A stretch of DNA of 64,000 nucleotides from Phocaeicola faecalis (GTDB lineage Bacteria > Bacteroidota > Bacteroidia > Bacteroidales > Bacteroidaceae): positions 23,949 through 87,948 of the forward strand of contig NZ_JADNRM010000016.1 of the NCBI RefSeq assembly GCF_021730445.1, written 5' to 3'. Below, piece by piece: positions 42,256-51,741 of this stretch. How positions within the stretch are numbered: the first letter of the stretch is position 1; every line of letters begins with the position of its first letter. The position numbers and the translations under genes are program-made. The notes below the pieces were generated by a model, which saw nothing but the letters and a program-made list of their open reading frames with translations, did no database searches and was not told where the DNA came from.

Positions 42256-45200
42256 ATGAAAAAGGATTTAAAGAAAGTCCTGGTATTGGGTTCGGGTGCC
42301 CTTAAAATCGGCCAGGCAGGAGAGTTTGATTACTCAGGTTCACAAGCGCTGAAAGCATTGCGCGAAGAAGGTATTCACTCGGTGTTGGTAAATCCGAACA
42401 TCGCAACTATTCAAACTTCGGAAGGTATAGCTGACAAGGTGTATTTCCTTCCTGTCACTCCCTTCTTTGTTGAAGAAATTATCAAGAAAGAACAACCGGA
42501 CGGTATTTTATTGGCTTTCGGTGGTCAGACTGCACTGAACTGCGGTACTGAACTTTATCTGAACGGTACGTTAAAGAAATATGGTGTAGAAGTACTGGGT
42601 ACCTCTGTAGAAGCCATCATGTACACTGAAGACCGTGATTTATTCGTAAAGAAACTGGATGAAATTCCGATGAAGACCCCGAAGAGCCACGCCGTGGAAA
42701 GCATGGAAGAAGCTCTGAAGGCTGCCCGCGAAATCGGTTATCCGGTTATGGTACGCTCTGCCTACGCATTAGGTGGTTTGGGTAGCGGTATCTGTCCGGA
42801 CGAAGAAGCTTTCATCAAATTGGCGGAAAGCTCATTCGCGTTCTCTAAACAGATCCTGGTTGAAGAATCATTGAAAGGTTGGAAAGAAATTGAATTCGAA
42901 GTAATCCGCGATGCCAACGACCATTGCTTCACCGTGGCAAGCATGGAAAACTTCGACCCGCTGGGTATCCACACCGGTGAGTCTATCGTGGTGGCCCCCA
43001 CTTGCTCGCTGACAGAAAAACAAGTGGCCATGCTGCAAGAACTGTCTACAAAATGTATCCGTCACTTGGGTATTGTGGGTGAATGTAACATCCAGTACGC
43101 TTTCAATGCAGATACCAACGACTACCGTGTCATCGAAGTAAACGCGCGTCTGAGCCGTTCTTCCGCACTGGCTTCCAAGGCTACCGGTTTCCCCTTGGCA
43201 TTCGTTGCCGCTAAAATCGCTTTGGGTTACACACTGGACCAGATTGGCGAGATGGGTACTCCCAACTCAGCATACGAAGCTCCTCAATTGGATTATTTGA
43301 TTTGTAAGATTCCCCGTTGGGACTTGACCAAGTTTGCCGGTGTATCACGCCAAATCGGTTCCAGCATGAAGTCGGTAGGTGAAATCATGTCTATCGGACG
43401 TTCTTTCGAGGAAATCATTCAGAAAGGTCTTCGCATGATTGGTCAGGGTATGCACGGTTTCGTGGGTAACGACCATACCAAATTCGAAAACTTGGATGAG
43501 GAACTGGCTAACCCGACAGACCTCCGTATCTTCTCCATCGCTTCTGCATTGGAAGAAGGATACAGCATTGAACGTATCCATGAGCTGACCAAGATTGACC
43601 CGTGGTTCCTGGGCAAGCTGAAAAACATCGTTGACTATAAGGCTAAACTTTCTACTTATAACAAGATAGAGGATTTGCCTGAAGATGTACTTCGCCAAGC
43701 TAAAGTGTTAGGCTTCTCCGACTTCCAGATTGCACGCTTCGTGTTGAAAGCAAACGGCAATATGGAAAAAGAAAACCTGGCTGTACGTGCCCGTCGTAAG
43801 GCTTTGAATATTCTTCCGGCTGTGAAACGTATCAATACAGTGGCGTCAGAACATCCCGAACTGACTAATTACCTGTATATGACATACGCTACTACAGGTT
43901 ATGATGTCAATTATTATAAGAACGAAAAATCAGTAGTCGTATTGGGTTCGGGTGCTTACCGCATCGGTTCTTCCGTAGAATTTGACTGGTGCTCTGTGAA
44001 CGCCGTCCAGACTGCACGCAAGCTGGGTTACAAATCCATCATGATTAACTATAACCCCGAAACAGTTTCTACCGACTACGATATGTGTGACCGTCTGTAC
44101 TTCGATGAACTTTCATTCGAACGTGTACTTGACGTAATCGACCTGGAACAACCGGGCGGCGTTATCGTATCGGTAGGCGGACAGATACCCAACAATCTGG
44201 CAATGAAACTGCATCGTCAGTCCGTACCTGTATTGGGAACTTCACCGCTGTCTATCGACCGTGCTGAAAACCGTCATAAATTCTCGGCCATGCTCGACCA
44301 ACTGGGCATTGACCAACCGGCTTGGAAAGAATTGACCAGTCTGGAAGAGATGGAAGATTTTGTTAACAAAGTAGGCTATCCGGTATTGGTTCGTCCTTCA
44401 TACGTCCTCTCGGGTGCTGCCATGAACGTATGCTACAACGAAGACGAATTGAAAGAGTTCTTGCAGATGGCGAAGGAAGTTTCTAAGGAATATCCGGTAG
44501 TGGTATCACAGTTTATGCAGGAAACCAAAGAAATAGAGTTTGATGCTGTAGCCCAGAACGGTGAAGTGGTGGAATATGCCATCTCCGAACACATTGAATA
44601 TGCAGGCGTACACTCCGGTGACGCTACATTGGTATTCCCGGCACAGAAGATTTATTTCGAGACAGCCCGCCGCATCAAGAAAATCGGTCGCCGCATCGCT
44701 AAAGAACTGAATATTTCCGGTCCGTTCAATATGCAGTTCCTGGCAAAGAACAACGAAGTGAAAGTGATTGAGTGCAACCTGCGTGCCTCACGTTCATTCC
44801 CATTTGTTTCTAAGGTATTGAAACGTAACTTTATTGAAACAGCCACCCGCATCATGTTGGGTGCTCCATACAGCAAACCGGACAAGTCGGCATTCGACAT
44901 TGACTGGATTGGTGTAAAAGCTTCTCAGTTCTCATTCTCACGCTTGCACAAGGCAGACCCGGTATTGGGCGTAGATATGTCTTCAACCGGTGAAGTAGGT
45001 TGTATCGGCGATGACTTCCATGAAGCCTTGCTGAACTCACTGATTGCTGTAGGATTTAAGATTCCTCAGAAATCTGTCATGTTCTCGTCAGGTGCTACCA
45101 AATCCAAGGTAGATTTGCTGGAAGCCAGCCGCATGTTGGCAGACAAGGGATACGCAATCTATGCAACTGCCGGAACTGCTACTTTCCTGAATGCACACGG

Positions 45201-45477
45201 AGTAAACACCACTCCTGTGTACTGGCCGGATGAACGCCCCGATGCAGAGAATAACGTGATGAAAATGATTGCCGAACACAAGTTCGACCTGATTGTCAAT
45301 ATTCCGAAGAACCATTCTAAACGTGAATTGACTAACGGTTACAAGATTCGTCGCGGAGCCATCGACCACAATATTCCTTTGATTACCAATGCTCGTCTGG
45401 CAAGTGCTTTCATCGAAGCATTCTGCGAAATGAGCGAAAAGGATATTCAAATCAAGAGCTGGCAGGATTATAAATAA
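42256..45477 (+). CDS. carB: Carbamoyl-phosphate synthase large subunit
   Basis: 1073 residues, full length. Two homologous ATP-grasp halves are visible (VLVLGSGALKIGQAGEFDYSGSQALKALR near the start and VVVLGSGAYRIGSSVEFDWCSVNAVQTARKLG in the middle), each with a conserved Arg- and Glu-rich ATP site (VMVRSAYALGGLGSG; VLVRPSYVLSGAAMNV), and a C-terminal MGS-like regulatory domain (KSKVDLLEASRMLADKGYAIYATAGTATFLNAHGV). It makes carbamoyl phosphate for pyrimidines and arginine. The small subunit gene carA is not adjacent, so this copy is separate from it. Confidence 0.96.
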   Translation: MKKDLKKVLVLGSGALKIGQAGEFDYSGSQALKALREEGIHSVLVNPNIATIQTSEGIADKVYFLPVTPFFVEEIIKKEQPDGILLAFGGQTALNCGTELYLNGTLKKYGVEVLGTSVEAIMYTEDRDLFVKKLDEIPMKTPKSHAVESMEEALKAAREIGYPVMVRSAYALGGLGSGICPDEEAFIKLAESSFAFSKQILVEESLKGWKEIEFEVIRDANDHCFTVASMENFDPLGIHTGESIVVAPTCSLTEKQVAMLQELSTKCIRHLGIVGECNIQYAFNADTNDYRVIEVNARLSRSSALASKATGFPLAFVAAKIALGYTLDQIGEMGTPNSAYEAPQLDYLICKIPRWDLTKFAGVSRQIGSSMKSVGEIMSIGRSFEEIIQKGLRMIGQGMHGFVGNDHTKFENLDEELANPTDLRIFSIASALEEGYSIERIHELTKIDPWFLGKLKNIVDYKAKLSTYNKIEDLPEDVLRQAKVLGFSDFQIARFVLKANGNMEKENLAVRARRKALNILPAVKRINTVASEHPELTNYLYMTYATTGYDVNYYKNEKSVVVLGSGAYRIGSSVEFDWCSVNAVQTARKLGYKSIMINYNPETVSTDYDMCDRLYFDELSFERVLDVIDLEQPGGVIVSVGGQIPNNLAMKLHRQSVPVLGTSPLSIDRAENRHKFSAMLDQLGIDQPAWKELTSLEEMEDFVNKVGYPVLVRPSYVLSGAAMNVCYNEDELKEFLQMAKEVSKEYPVVVSQFMQETKEIEFDAVAQNGEVVEYAISEHIEYAGVHSGDATLVFPAQKIYFETARRIKKIGRRIAKELNISGPFNMQFLAKNNEVKVIECNLRASRSFPFVSKVLKRNFIETATRIMLGAPYSKPDKSAFDIDWIGVKASQFSFSRLHKADPVLGVDMSSTGEVGCIGDDFHEALLNSLIAVGFKIPQKSVMFSSGATKSKVDLLEASRMLADKGYAIYATAGTATFLNAHGVNTTPVYWPDERPDAENNVMKMIAEHKFDLIVNIPKNHSKRELTNGYKIRRGAIDHNIPLITNARLASAFIEAFCEMSEKDIQIKSWQDYK

Positions 45478-45500
45478 TCCTTCCCGATAAATATAAAAGA

Positions 45501-45537
45501 GGGTGTGTCTTCAATCTGACACACCCTCTTTTTTTGA
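45501..45537 (+). terminator. Terminator after carB
   Basis: GAGGGTGTGTC-TTCAATCT-GACACACCCTC followed by seven T, 23 bases after the stop. Confidence 0.93.
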
Positions 45538-45571
45538 TAAGATACTACTATGGGACTAATATTGGAGTACG

Positions 45572-46690
45572 TTAAAAATGAAATTTGTTAATCAACAAAA
45601 TCCGATTTCCATCATTCAGCGCATTTCTTATAGTGTCAGGTAGTGATTCATAATCTCTGCACATATTTTCCAGTTCTTGGCTGATAAGACTTACAATAGT
45701 CCCTTTGCCATCAGAGGACATAGGTTCTATAATATCATATACAGAAGATGATTTTGTAAACTTTCTACATCCACATTTATTATTGAAAGGATTGAATATA
45801 ATAGTATATTGACTATTCCCATCTTCAATAAGTCCTATCCAAGTACTATCAGAAACGCTGATAGGACTGTTAACCAAATGCAAGTAATCGCCCGATTGAT
45901 TGTTTTGGCTAAAGGCTAAATAGTCCGTTTTTGCTATTTGAGGGACAGCTTTATCCAAAAAATCAAAAACGATAAGGCTTTGAACTTTCCCGTTTTCATC
46001 TAATATTGACAAAGAGTCTGAAGGCGAGCGATAAAAACATAAACCTAAATTATTATAAGTAAAAATTCCATTGGTTGTATATCCTCCTACATAGCCTTCT
46101 TGATAAAGCATTGAGTACTCAATGGGATTCATTAACGAATCCGTATAAATTAAACTAGGGATTTGTTTACCGTTTGGTGTTATGTTAAATATGAAACTAC
46201 CATTTTCCAGCCGCTTAAAAGCATCTGCAAAAAAAGGGATTTTTCGTTCACTTAACAGATTTCCAGATTCTGTGTAATGAATGACCTTTTTTGAATTTGT
46301 ATCTAACACATACACTCCTGTTTCGTCTATATCCATATCCCAAGGAAAAACATATTCTCCTGGTCCTTGTCCGGTACATCCATATCTAGCAACAGGACTT
46401 CCATCTTTTTTAAAAGATACAACAGTTCGTAATGAACTTTTGTCCAAAATATAATATTTGTCGTTATGTTCCATTATTTTATCGGCACAAGAGAACATTA
46501 CGTTACCTTTTTCCTTCAGAATCACGAACGATGTGTCCGAAATATGACTAGTAATTGAATCGTAAAAAGAATTATCAAGAGATATTTCTACTTTATATAC
46601 ATCACAATTTAAAGGTTCAACAGTACCTTTATTCCCAGAGCAAGCAGATAATAGCCCTAGGACAAATATCTGTATAAATTTATTCTTCAT
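45572..46690 (-). CDS. Six-bladed beta-propeller lipoprotein
   Basis: 372 residues. Lipobox signal (MKNKFIQIFVLGLLSACSG), then a 6-bladed propeller of the type found beside NVEALA peptides in Bacteroidetes (YILDKSSLRTVVSFKKDGSPVARYGCTGQGPGEY, IDETGVYVLDTNSKKVIHYTESGNLL). GQGPGEY is the diagnostic motif. The role is unknown; the protein may bind a peptide or other ligand at the surface. The start at 46690 was chosen for the signal peptide. Confidence 0.85.
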   Translation of the reverse strand: MKNKFIQIFVLGLLSACSGNKGTVEPLNCDVYKVEISLDNSFYDSITSHISDTSFVILKEKGNVMFSCADKIMEHNDKYYILDKSSLRTVVSFKKDGSPVARYGCTGQGPGEYVFPWDMDIDETGVYVLDTNSKKVIHYTESGNLLSERKIPFFADAFKRLENGSFIFNITPNGKQIPSLIYTDSLMNPIEYSMLYQEGYVGGYTTNGIFTYNNLGLCFYRSPSDSLSILDENGKVQSLIVFDFLDKAVPQIAKTDYLAFSQNNQSGDYLHLVNSPISVSDSTWIGLIEDGNSQYTIIFNPFNNKCGCRKFTKSSSVYDIIEPMSSDGKGTIVSLISQELENMCRDYESLPDTIRNALNDGNRILLINKFHF

Positions 46691-46726
46691 TTCTAATGGA
46701 TTATAATTACTCATGCAATAAACAGG

Positions 46727-46903
46727 ATGAAACTCAATGGTTCAATCACCAGCGAATATTTTATCGGTCAAAGAAACGTCTTCGCCATCGACCCTTCCTA
46801 TATTTCCAAGGTTAGCTACAAGTATCTTGGTTTCATAGCCTCAAGCAATAACAAAAAAAAACTGGGCCTTTCACGCGTTGATATAAAAAGCCTATTCCTC
46901 TGA
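46727..46903 (+). pseudogene. Transposase fragment (IS4-like, degenerate)
   Basis: 58-codon ORF: SEYFIGQRNVFAIDPSYISKVSYKYLGFIASSNNKKKLGL. 'DPSYISK' followed by a Gly-rich segment resembles the region around the first catalytic Asp of an IS4-type transposase found in Bacteroides. The rest of the enzyme and its inverted repeats are absent, so it is a remnant. It lies between the propeller and NVEALA genes. Confidence 0.5.
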
Positions 46904-46988
46904 AGAGCAAAGACTCTTACGCTCAATATTAGAGTTTTCAAATGTCCAAGTTATTTTTTGCACATTACCAACCAGAACTGTAATTAGT

Positions 46989-47234
46989 TTAAAAACAATC
47001 ACCGTCAGTACATGATTCGGAATTAATGCAACGACACACCATTTTATGTCCACCACCATAGCATTTTTCTTTTTCTCTAGGTCCCGTATTGGAAGCTCCA
47101 CTTACGTCACTTGCTAAAGCTTCAATATTTGCTAGTTGAAGTTCTGACAAGTTTCCTGTTGAATCAATACAATCCCAATAAATATTTGCACCAAGAATTA
47201 GAAATAAAGCAAATAAAACTACAATCTTTTTCAT
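46989..47234 (-). CDS. NVEALA-family exported peptide, Cys-rich
   Basis: 81 residues. Signal-like start MKKIVVLFALFLILGANIYW, then the NVEALA family motif (LANIEALASDVSGAS), followed by a short mature tail rich in Cys (CYGGGHKMVCRCINSESCTDGDCF). The family consists of small Bacteroidetes precursors of unknown function, usually encoded beside a six-bladed propeller lipoprotein, as here. The Cys pattern suggests disulfides or metal binding in an exported peptide; processing after the motif is possible. A -7 box TAGCTTTG lies at 47265-47272 on the minus strand. Confidence 0.75.
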   Translation of the reverse strand: MKKIVVLFALFLILGANIYWDCIDSTGNLSELQLANIEALASDVSGASNTGPREKEKCYGGGHKMVCRCINSESCTDGDCF

Positions 47235-47264
47235 ACATCATTATATTTAAAGTTTATATATGAA

Positions 47265-47272
47265 CAAAGCTA
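47265..47272 (-). promoter_or_regulatory. -7 box of the NVEALA / propeller unit
   Basis: TAGCTTTG on the minus strand, 31 bases before the NVEALA start. Confidence 0.5.
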
Positions 47273-47420
47273 AAAAATAAACCGTCACGCTGTTCTTCGC
47301 AACAAAAAAAAGTTAACCTATTTTATCTTACATCAACAGCTCCAACAACGTACACTTTGAAGCCGTGCCCCTCTCTTCAAAACAGGAATTTCCCCCTTCC
47401 CCCATCCGTTTTTGTCCTAT

Positions 47421-47630
47421 TCATCGGCATTTCGAGATGAATGGTTTCCCCTTCGCATGCCTCGCCGCCCATTCACCCCGATTGTAGATGCCGGGAGTCT
47501 TGAAGTTGAAATGATAACCGTCTTGGCGAAGGCTCTCGAAATTCTGTATACCGATGGAGTAAATTCTCTGCTCCCTACTGATTACCTTTAGGATTCTGCA
47601 AAAGTAGAGACAGCTATTTCTTCTTGACAT
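47421..47630 (-). pseudogene. 5' remnant of an AAA-ATPase-like gene
   Basis: The reading IYSIGIQNFESLRQDGYHF matches the conserved start of Bacteroides AAA-ATPase/PD-(D/E)XK proteins (family: YPIGIQ-x-FE-x-LR-x-x-x-Y-x-YVDKT), but the next motif and the P-loop are missing and the frame continues into unrelated sequence. A -7 box TACTTTTG (47599-47606, minus strand) remains upstream. The rest of 47240-47765 shows no gene. Confidence 0.45.
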
Positions 47631-47688
47631 AAATCCGATTCAACCTAATTATTTTCCCTTTTCACTCACAGCTATAAGAAAAAATCCA

Positions 47689-47696
47689 TAACTTTG
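47689..47696 (+). promoter_or_regulatory. -7 box of the ABC exporter operon
   Basis: TAACTTTG, an exact -7 consensus, 70 bases before the ATP-binding gene. Confidence 0.5.
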
Positions 47697-47765
47697 TCCC
47701 CGAGTTAGCCGAAACAAATATAACGTTGACATTTTGATTCAACAAAACAACAAACATAAAAAGCT

Positions 47766-48686
47766 ATGAATAATTTTTTCTTAGAAACGCATCAAGTGGT
47801 CAAACGCTTTGCCAACCACACTGCGCTGAATGGTGTCAGCATTCAGGTCCCCGAAGGACAAATCTTTGGATTGCTGGGGCCGAACGGTGCCGGCAAAACT
47901 ACACTCATCCGCATCATCAACCGCATCACAGCCCCCGATTCGGGAGAAGTACGCTTCAATGGACATCTGTCACAAGCCGAAGACATCTATCATATCGGTT
48001 ATCTGCCCGAAGAACGCGGTTTATATAAGAAAATGAAAGTGGGCGAACAGGCTATCTATCTGGCGCAACTGAAAGGTCTCAGCAAAGCAGAAGCCAGCTC
48101 ACGACTGAAAATATGGTTCGAGAAGTTTGAAATTACTCCGTGGTGGAATAAGAAGTTGGAAGAACTGTCCAAAGGGATGCAGCAAAAGGTGCAATTTATC
48201 ATCACCGTATTGCATAAACCCCAATTACTGATATTTGACGAACCGTTCTCCGGCTTCGACCCTGTGAACGCCGAACTGCTGAAGCGTGAAATACTGGAAC
48301 TGAAGAAAGAGGGACACACCATCATCTTTTCCACACACAACATGGCTTCGGTAGAAGAAATATGTGACAATATCGCGCTCATCAATCATTCGGAAGTGGT
48401 GTTGCAAGGTAATGTAAAGGAGGTGCGTTCGCGCTTCAAGGCCAATACCTATACCCTGAGCACTCCGAAAGGGCAGCCCTTGAAAGAATCTCCCCTGTTC
48501 AAGATTGTAGACAGTCAGCCCGCCGAAGAGGAAATCCGATATACCCTACAAAAACGACAGGATATGTCCAACTCGGCATTACTGACCCAAATAGCCCAAC
48601 AAACCGAAATAATCTCCTTTACCGAATGCCTGCCATCCATGAACGAAATATTCATCCGCACGGTAGAAGGTCTGGATAAACACTAA
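47766..48686 (+). CDS. ABC exporter ATP-binding protein (NatA-like)
   Basis: 306 residues. Walker A GLLGPNGAGKTTLIR, Q-loop region GYLPEERGLYKK, signature LSKGMQQKVQF, Walker B LLIFDEPFSGFD, H-loop STHNM; the C-terminal 80 residues form a DUF4162-like tail. NatA-type subunits power export with a NatB-like permease, here encoded 12 bases downstream. The substrate is unknown (Na+ or a drug/peptide are family precedents). Confidence 0.93.
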   Translation: MNNFFLETHQVVKRFANHTALNGVSIQVPEGQIFGLLGPNGAGKTTLIRIINRITAPDSGEVRFNGHLSQAEDIYHIGYLPEERGLYKKMKVGEQAIYLAQLKGLSKAEASSRLKIWFEKFEITPWWNKKLEELSKGMQQKVQFIITVLHKPQLLIFDEPFSGFDPVNAELLKREILELKKEGHTIIFSTHNMASVEEICDNIALINHSEVVLQGNVKEVRSRFKANTYTLSTPKGQPLKESPLFKIVDSQPAEEEIRYTLQKRQDMSNSALLTQIAQQTEIISFTECLPSMNEIFIRTVEGLDKH

Positions 48687-48698
48687 ACGCCAAAAGTC

Positions 48699-49952
48699 AT
48701 GAACAAGATATTAATCATTATACAACGTGAATTTCTGAACCGAGTAAGCAAGAAATCATTTATTCTTCTTACCATCCTGATGCCGTTCATCTTTGCAGCT
48801 CTCATTTTTGTTCCCGCACTGCTATCGACAGTGAAAAGTGATGAAGTAAAACAAGTAGTAATCATTGACCACACACAGAAGTACATCGGACAATTCAAAG
48901 ACGATGAGTCTTATCATTTCATCAGCGGACAAGAAATGTTGCCCGAATACCGGAGTGACACTACCCACATAGACGCTGTAGTGGAAATTACAGAAGACTT
49001 GATTCAGAATCCCACCGCCGCCGCCATCTATTCGCGCAAAGAAGTGACTAAAGGCTTGCTGTCATTAGTAAACAATACGCTGAATGAACAAATCAGACAC
49101 GATAAGCTGACCAGTTATAACATTCCCGAGTTACAAAATATCATGCAGGACTTTGATAAGAGATACAGTGCACGCACCATCAAATGGAGTGAAGACGGTA
49201 GCGCCAACGAATCAAACGCCGGCATTGCAATAGCCGTCGGTATGGTACTAACCTTCCTTATCTATATGTTCGTTATGTCTTATGGAGGCATGGTGATGCA
49301 GAGTGTCATGGAAGAAAAGACAAGCCGCATTGTCGAGCTGATGGTATCATCGGTCAAGCCGCTTCAACTGATGCTTGGCAAGATTATCGGCATTGGTCTG
49401 GTTGGTATTACCCAACTGCTGATATGGGGTGTTCTGCTTGTTATCCTTTTGGGTATTGCCGACAATACTTTCGGTGGAGATGCAGCCATTCTAAAAGGTG
49501 CCGAAGGCATGATTAGCGCCTTACAAAACCTGAATCTGCTGAAGCTCGGAATCCTCTTTACCCTGAACTTCATCGGCGGATTCCTGATTTATGCCTCCAT
49601 CTTTGCTGCCATCGGAGCCTCTATCAATGCCATGGAAGATTCGCAACAGTTTATGACTCCCATTATGATACTGATGATATTCTCCCTTTACGCCGGTATC
49701 TACAGTGGCGATAACCCGGACGGCCCGCTGGCTTTCTGGTGTTCTCTCATACCGTTTACCTCCCCTATCGTCATGATGGTACGTGTTCCGCTGGATGCAC
49801 CGACTTGGCAAATCATTCTTTCACTTTGTCTGCTCTATGCCTCAGCACTTGCACTCATCTGGATTTCGGGAAAAATATATCGTGTAGGTATCCTGATGTA
49901 TGGCAAGAAACCGACACTCAAAGAAATGATTAAATGGATTTCTTATAAATAG
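48699..49952 (+). CDS. ABC-2 type permease (NatB-like)
   Basis: 417 residues. A first transmembrane helix (KSFILLTILMPFIFAALIFVPALL), a large extracytoplasmic domain of about 150 residues, then five or six helices with the ABC-2 motif VMEEKTSRIVELMVSSVKPLQLMLGKIIGIGLVGI. It is co-transcribed with the ATPase gene. This is the usual pair of a NatAB/ABC-2 exporter. Confidence 0.93.
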   Translation: MNKILIIIQREFLNRVSKKSFILLTILMPFIFAALIFVPALLSTVKSDEVKQVVIIDHTQKYIGQFKDDESYHFISGQEMLPEYRSDTTHIDAVVEITEDLIQNPTAAAIYSRKEVTKGLLSLVNNTLNEQIRHDKLTSYNIPELQNIMQDFDKRYSARTIKWSEDGSANESNAGIAIAVGMVLTFLIYMFVMSYGGMVMQSVMEEKTSRIVELMVSSVKPLQLMLGKIIGIGLVGITQLLIWGVLLVILLGIADNTFGGDAAILKGAEGMISALQNLNLLKLGILFTLNFIGGFLIYASIFAAIGASINAMEDSQQFMTPIMILMIFSLYAGIYSGDNPDGPLAFWCSLIPFTSPIVMMVRVPLDAPTWQIILSLCLLYASALALIWISGKIYRVGILMYGKKPTLKEMIKWISYK

Positions 49953-50030
49953 ATATCATTCACTTCACTCTAGCCCTATCGGGCACTCTCACAAGAAACG
50001 AGGGTGTATCGAAACTCTCATAAATAAAAG

Positions 50031-50064
50031 TCACCCTCGCCACAGGTAGTTGTAGCGAGGGTGA
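50031..50064. terminator. Hairpin between the ABC operon and the hexosaminidase gene
   Basis: TCACCCTCGC and its complement enclose a 14-base loop. Nearby copies of the TTTTGACACAC sequence also occur at the ends of repeat family A, so the region may be partly repeat-derived. Confidence 0.6.
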
Positions 50065-50099
50065 TTTCGATAAAAGGGGAGTTTTGACACACTTCTTTA

Positions 50100-51701
50100 T
50101 TATTTCCACTCACCCAATTGAATACCCAGCTTTTCCCAATGCCCGATAAATGAATCCAACGAGTTACGGAAACGCTCATAATCCTTATTGGATGGACTTG
50201 TCCAGCCTACTTCGGCGTATGCGGCAAGACGCGGATAAATCTTTTTATTCATACTTTCAACTGTAGGAATAAATTCGCCCCACATCTGGCAACCGATACC
50301 CAAGACCTTACTTTTCTGCGCCTCTGTCAGTCCCTCGGGAATCGGATTGAACTCATACGCATTCTGCAAAGAAATAGACCCATAGTCATAGTCCAGATAA
50401 GTATAACGATTATAAGAATTTACGATATCATATCCTTTTTCTATTGTCTCTTTAATTAATTCAGGATTGCCTTTCCAGAAATGAACAATTGTTCCGGGAG
50501 CCAATTGCTGCTGTGAAGCAGCAGTACCATCCTGCTGATAATCATTAATCTGAGCACCCGTAATTTCATTCCACCCCATCATGTGCCGATTCTTTGAGGC
50601 CAGGAAGTTAGAAATATTATTCGTAAAGAAAACTTGTAGTCCGGCCGGTGAAGCAATCTTGTTCTGCTTCATATAATTGCGCACCATCGGCGATTCTTTC
50701 CAAGCATTATATCGCAATTCATCCCCACCGATATGGATTACCGGAGAAGGGAATAATGCAATCACTTCCTCCAATACATCTTCCTGAAATTGAATGACAC
50801 GAGGGTCGGCCACATTATAAGCATTGTAATGCACACCAAAGTTACAAGGCACCTTAATCTGCTTTCCGGTAGTTCCCAGCCATGGATAAGAAGCAATAGC
50901 AGCACTGGCATGTCCCGGCATCTCTATTTCGGGGACAATCATAATATGGCGCTTGGCAGCATAGTCCACTACCTCCTTGATATCATCCTGAGTATAAAAA
51001 CCACCATGAGGCTTACCATCAAACACATTGCTGTGGAAATGATTAATCTCTGAAGAATCACGGAAAGCACCGACTTCTGTCAACTTCGGATATTTCTTGA
51101 TTTCAATACGCCATCCCTGATCGTCTGTCAAATGCCAATGAAATACATTCATCTTCAGCTCAGCCATTCTATCAAGCATGTTGAGGACCACTTCTTTACC
51201 TTTGAAATACCGACCTTCATCCAGCATGAATGCACGCCAAGAGAAAGCCGGATAATCCGTCACCAAAGCTTTTTGAACAGTCAGGCGTCCTTCTCTTTCT
51301 TTAATAATCTGACGCAAAGTCTGCACACCGTTAAACACTCCTTCGGGAGCAGGAGCCTTAATTGTAATCCGGCTTCCGGCAGCTTCCAATGCATATCCGC
51401 CTTTCTTGTCAGGCAAGACCGTCGAATCCAACGAAAGAACAATATCCCCTTTGTCTTTCCCTTCCTGCAAATTAGCCTCCACTGCAAAATCATTCTTTAA
51501 GTAAGAAGCCAACAACAGAGCCTCATTAGACAATTCATTAGAGTAAGCAACTGTCGGCTTATCCTTCAGTTTCACAAAACCTTGAACATAATTAATCTCT
51601 TGCGGTTGGGGAAGCACAACATACGCTTCTACCGGCGGCTGTTCACAGGAGCTACACACCACAATACACAACAAAACGGCAATCAGTGATTTGATTTTCA
51701 T
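50100..51701 (-). CDS. Beta-N-acetylhexosaminidase (GH20) lipoprotein
   Basis: 533 residues. Signal with lipobox-like CSSC (MKIKSLIAVLLCIVVCSSCEQPP), a GH20b N-domain (VVLPQPQEINYVQGFVKLKD), then the barrel: FMLDEGRYFKGKEVVLNMLDRMAELKMNVFHWHLTDDQGWRIEIKKYP, VPEIEMPGHASAAI, and the catalytic Asp-Glu in HIGGDELRYNAW. It removes terminal GlcNAc or GalNAc from host glycans or peptidoglycan-derived sugars at the surface. A TlpA-like gene lies just upstream, 40 bases away. Confidence 0.93.
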   Translation of the reverse strand: MKIKSLIAVLLCIVVCSSCEQPPVEAYVVLPQPQEINYVQGFVKLKDKPTVAYSNELSNEALLLASYLKNDFAVEANLQEGKDKGDIVLSLDSTVLPDKKGGYALEAAGSRITIKAPAPEGVFNGVQTLRQIIKEREGRLTVQKALVTDYPAFSWRAFMLDEGRYFKGKEVVLNMLDRMAELKMNVFHWHLTDDQGWRIEIKKYPKLTEVGAFRDSSEINHFHSNVFDGKPHGGFYTQDDIKEVVDYAAKRHIMIVPEIEMPGHASAAIASYPWLGTTGKQIKVPCNFGVHYNAYNVADPRVIQFQEDVLEEVIALFPSPVIHIGGDELRYNAWKESPMVRNYMKQNKIASPAGLQVFFTNNISNFLASKNRHMMGWNEITGAQINDYQQDGTAASQQQLAPGTIVHFWKGNPELIKETIEKGYDIVNSYNRYTYLDYDYGSISLQNAYEFNPIPEGLTEAQKSKVLGIGCQMWGEFIPTVESMNKKIYPRLAAYAEVGWTSPSNKDYERFRNSLDSFIGHWEKLGIQLGEWK

Positions 51702-51741
51702 AAGTATTAGAATTAAAATTAGTTTCAATAATAGCTTTTGA

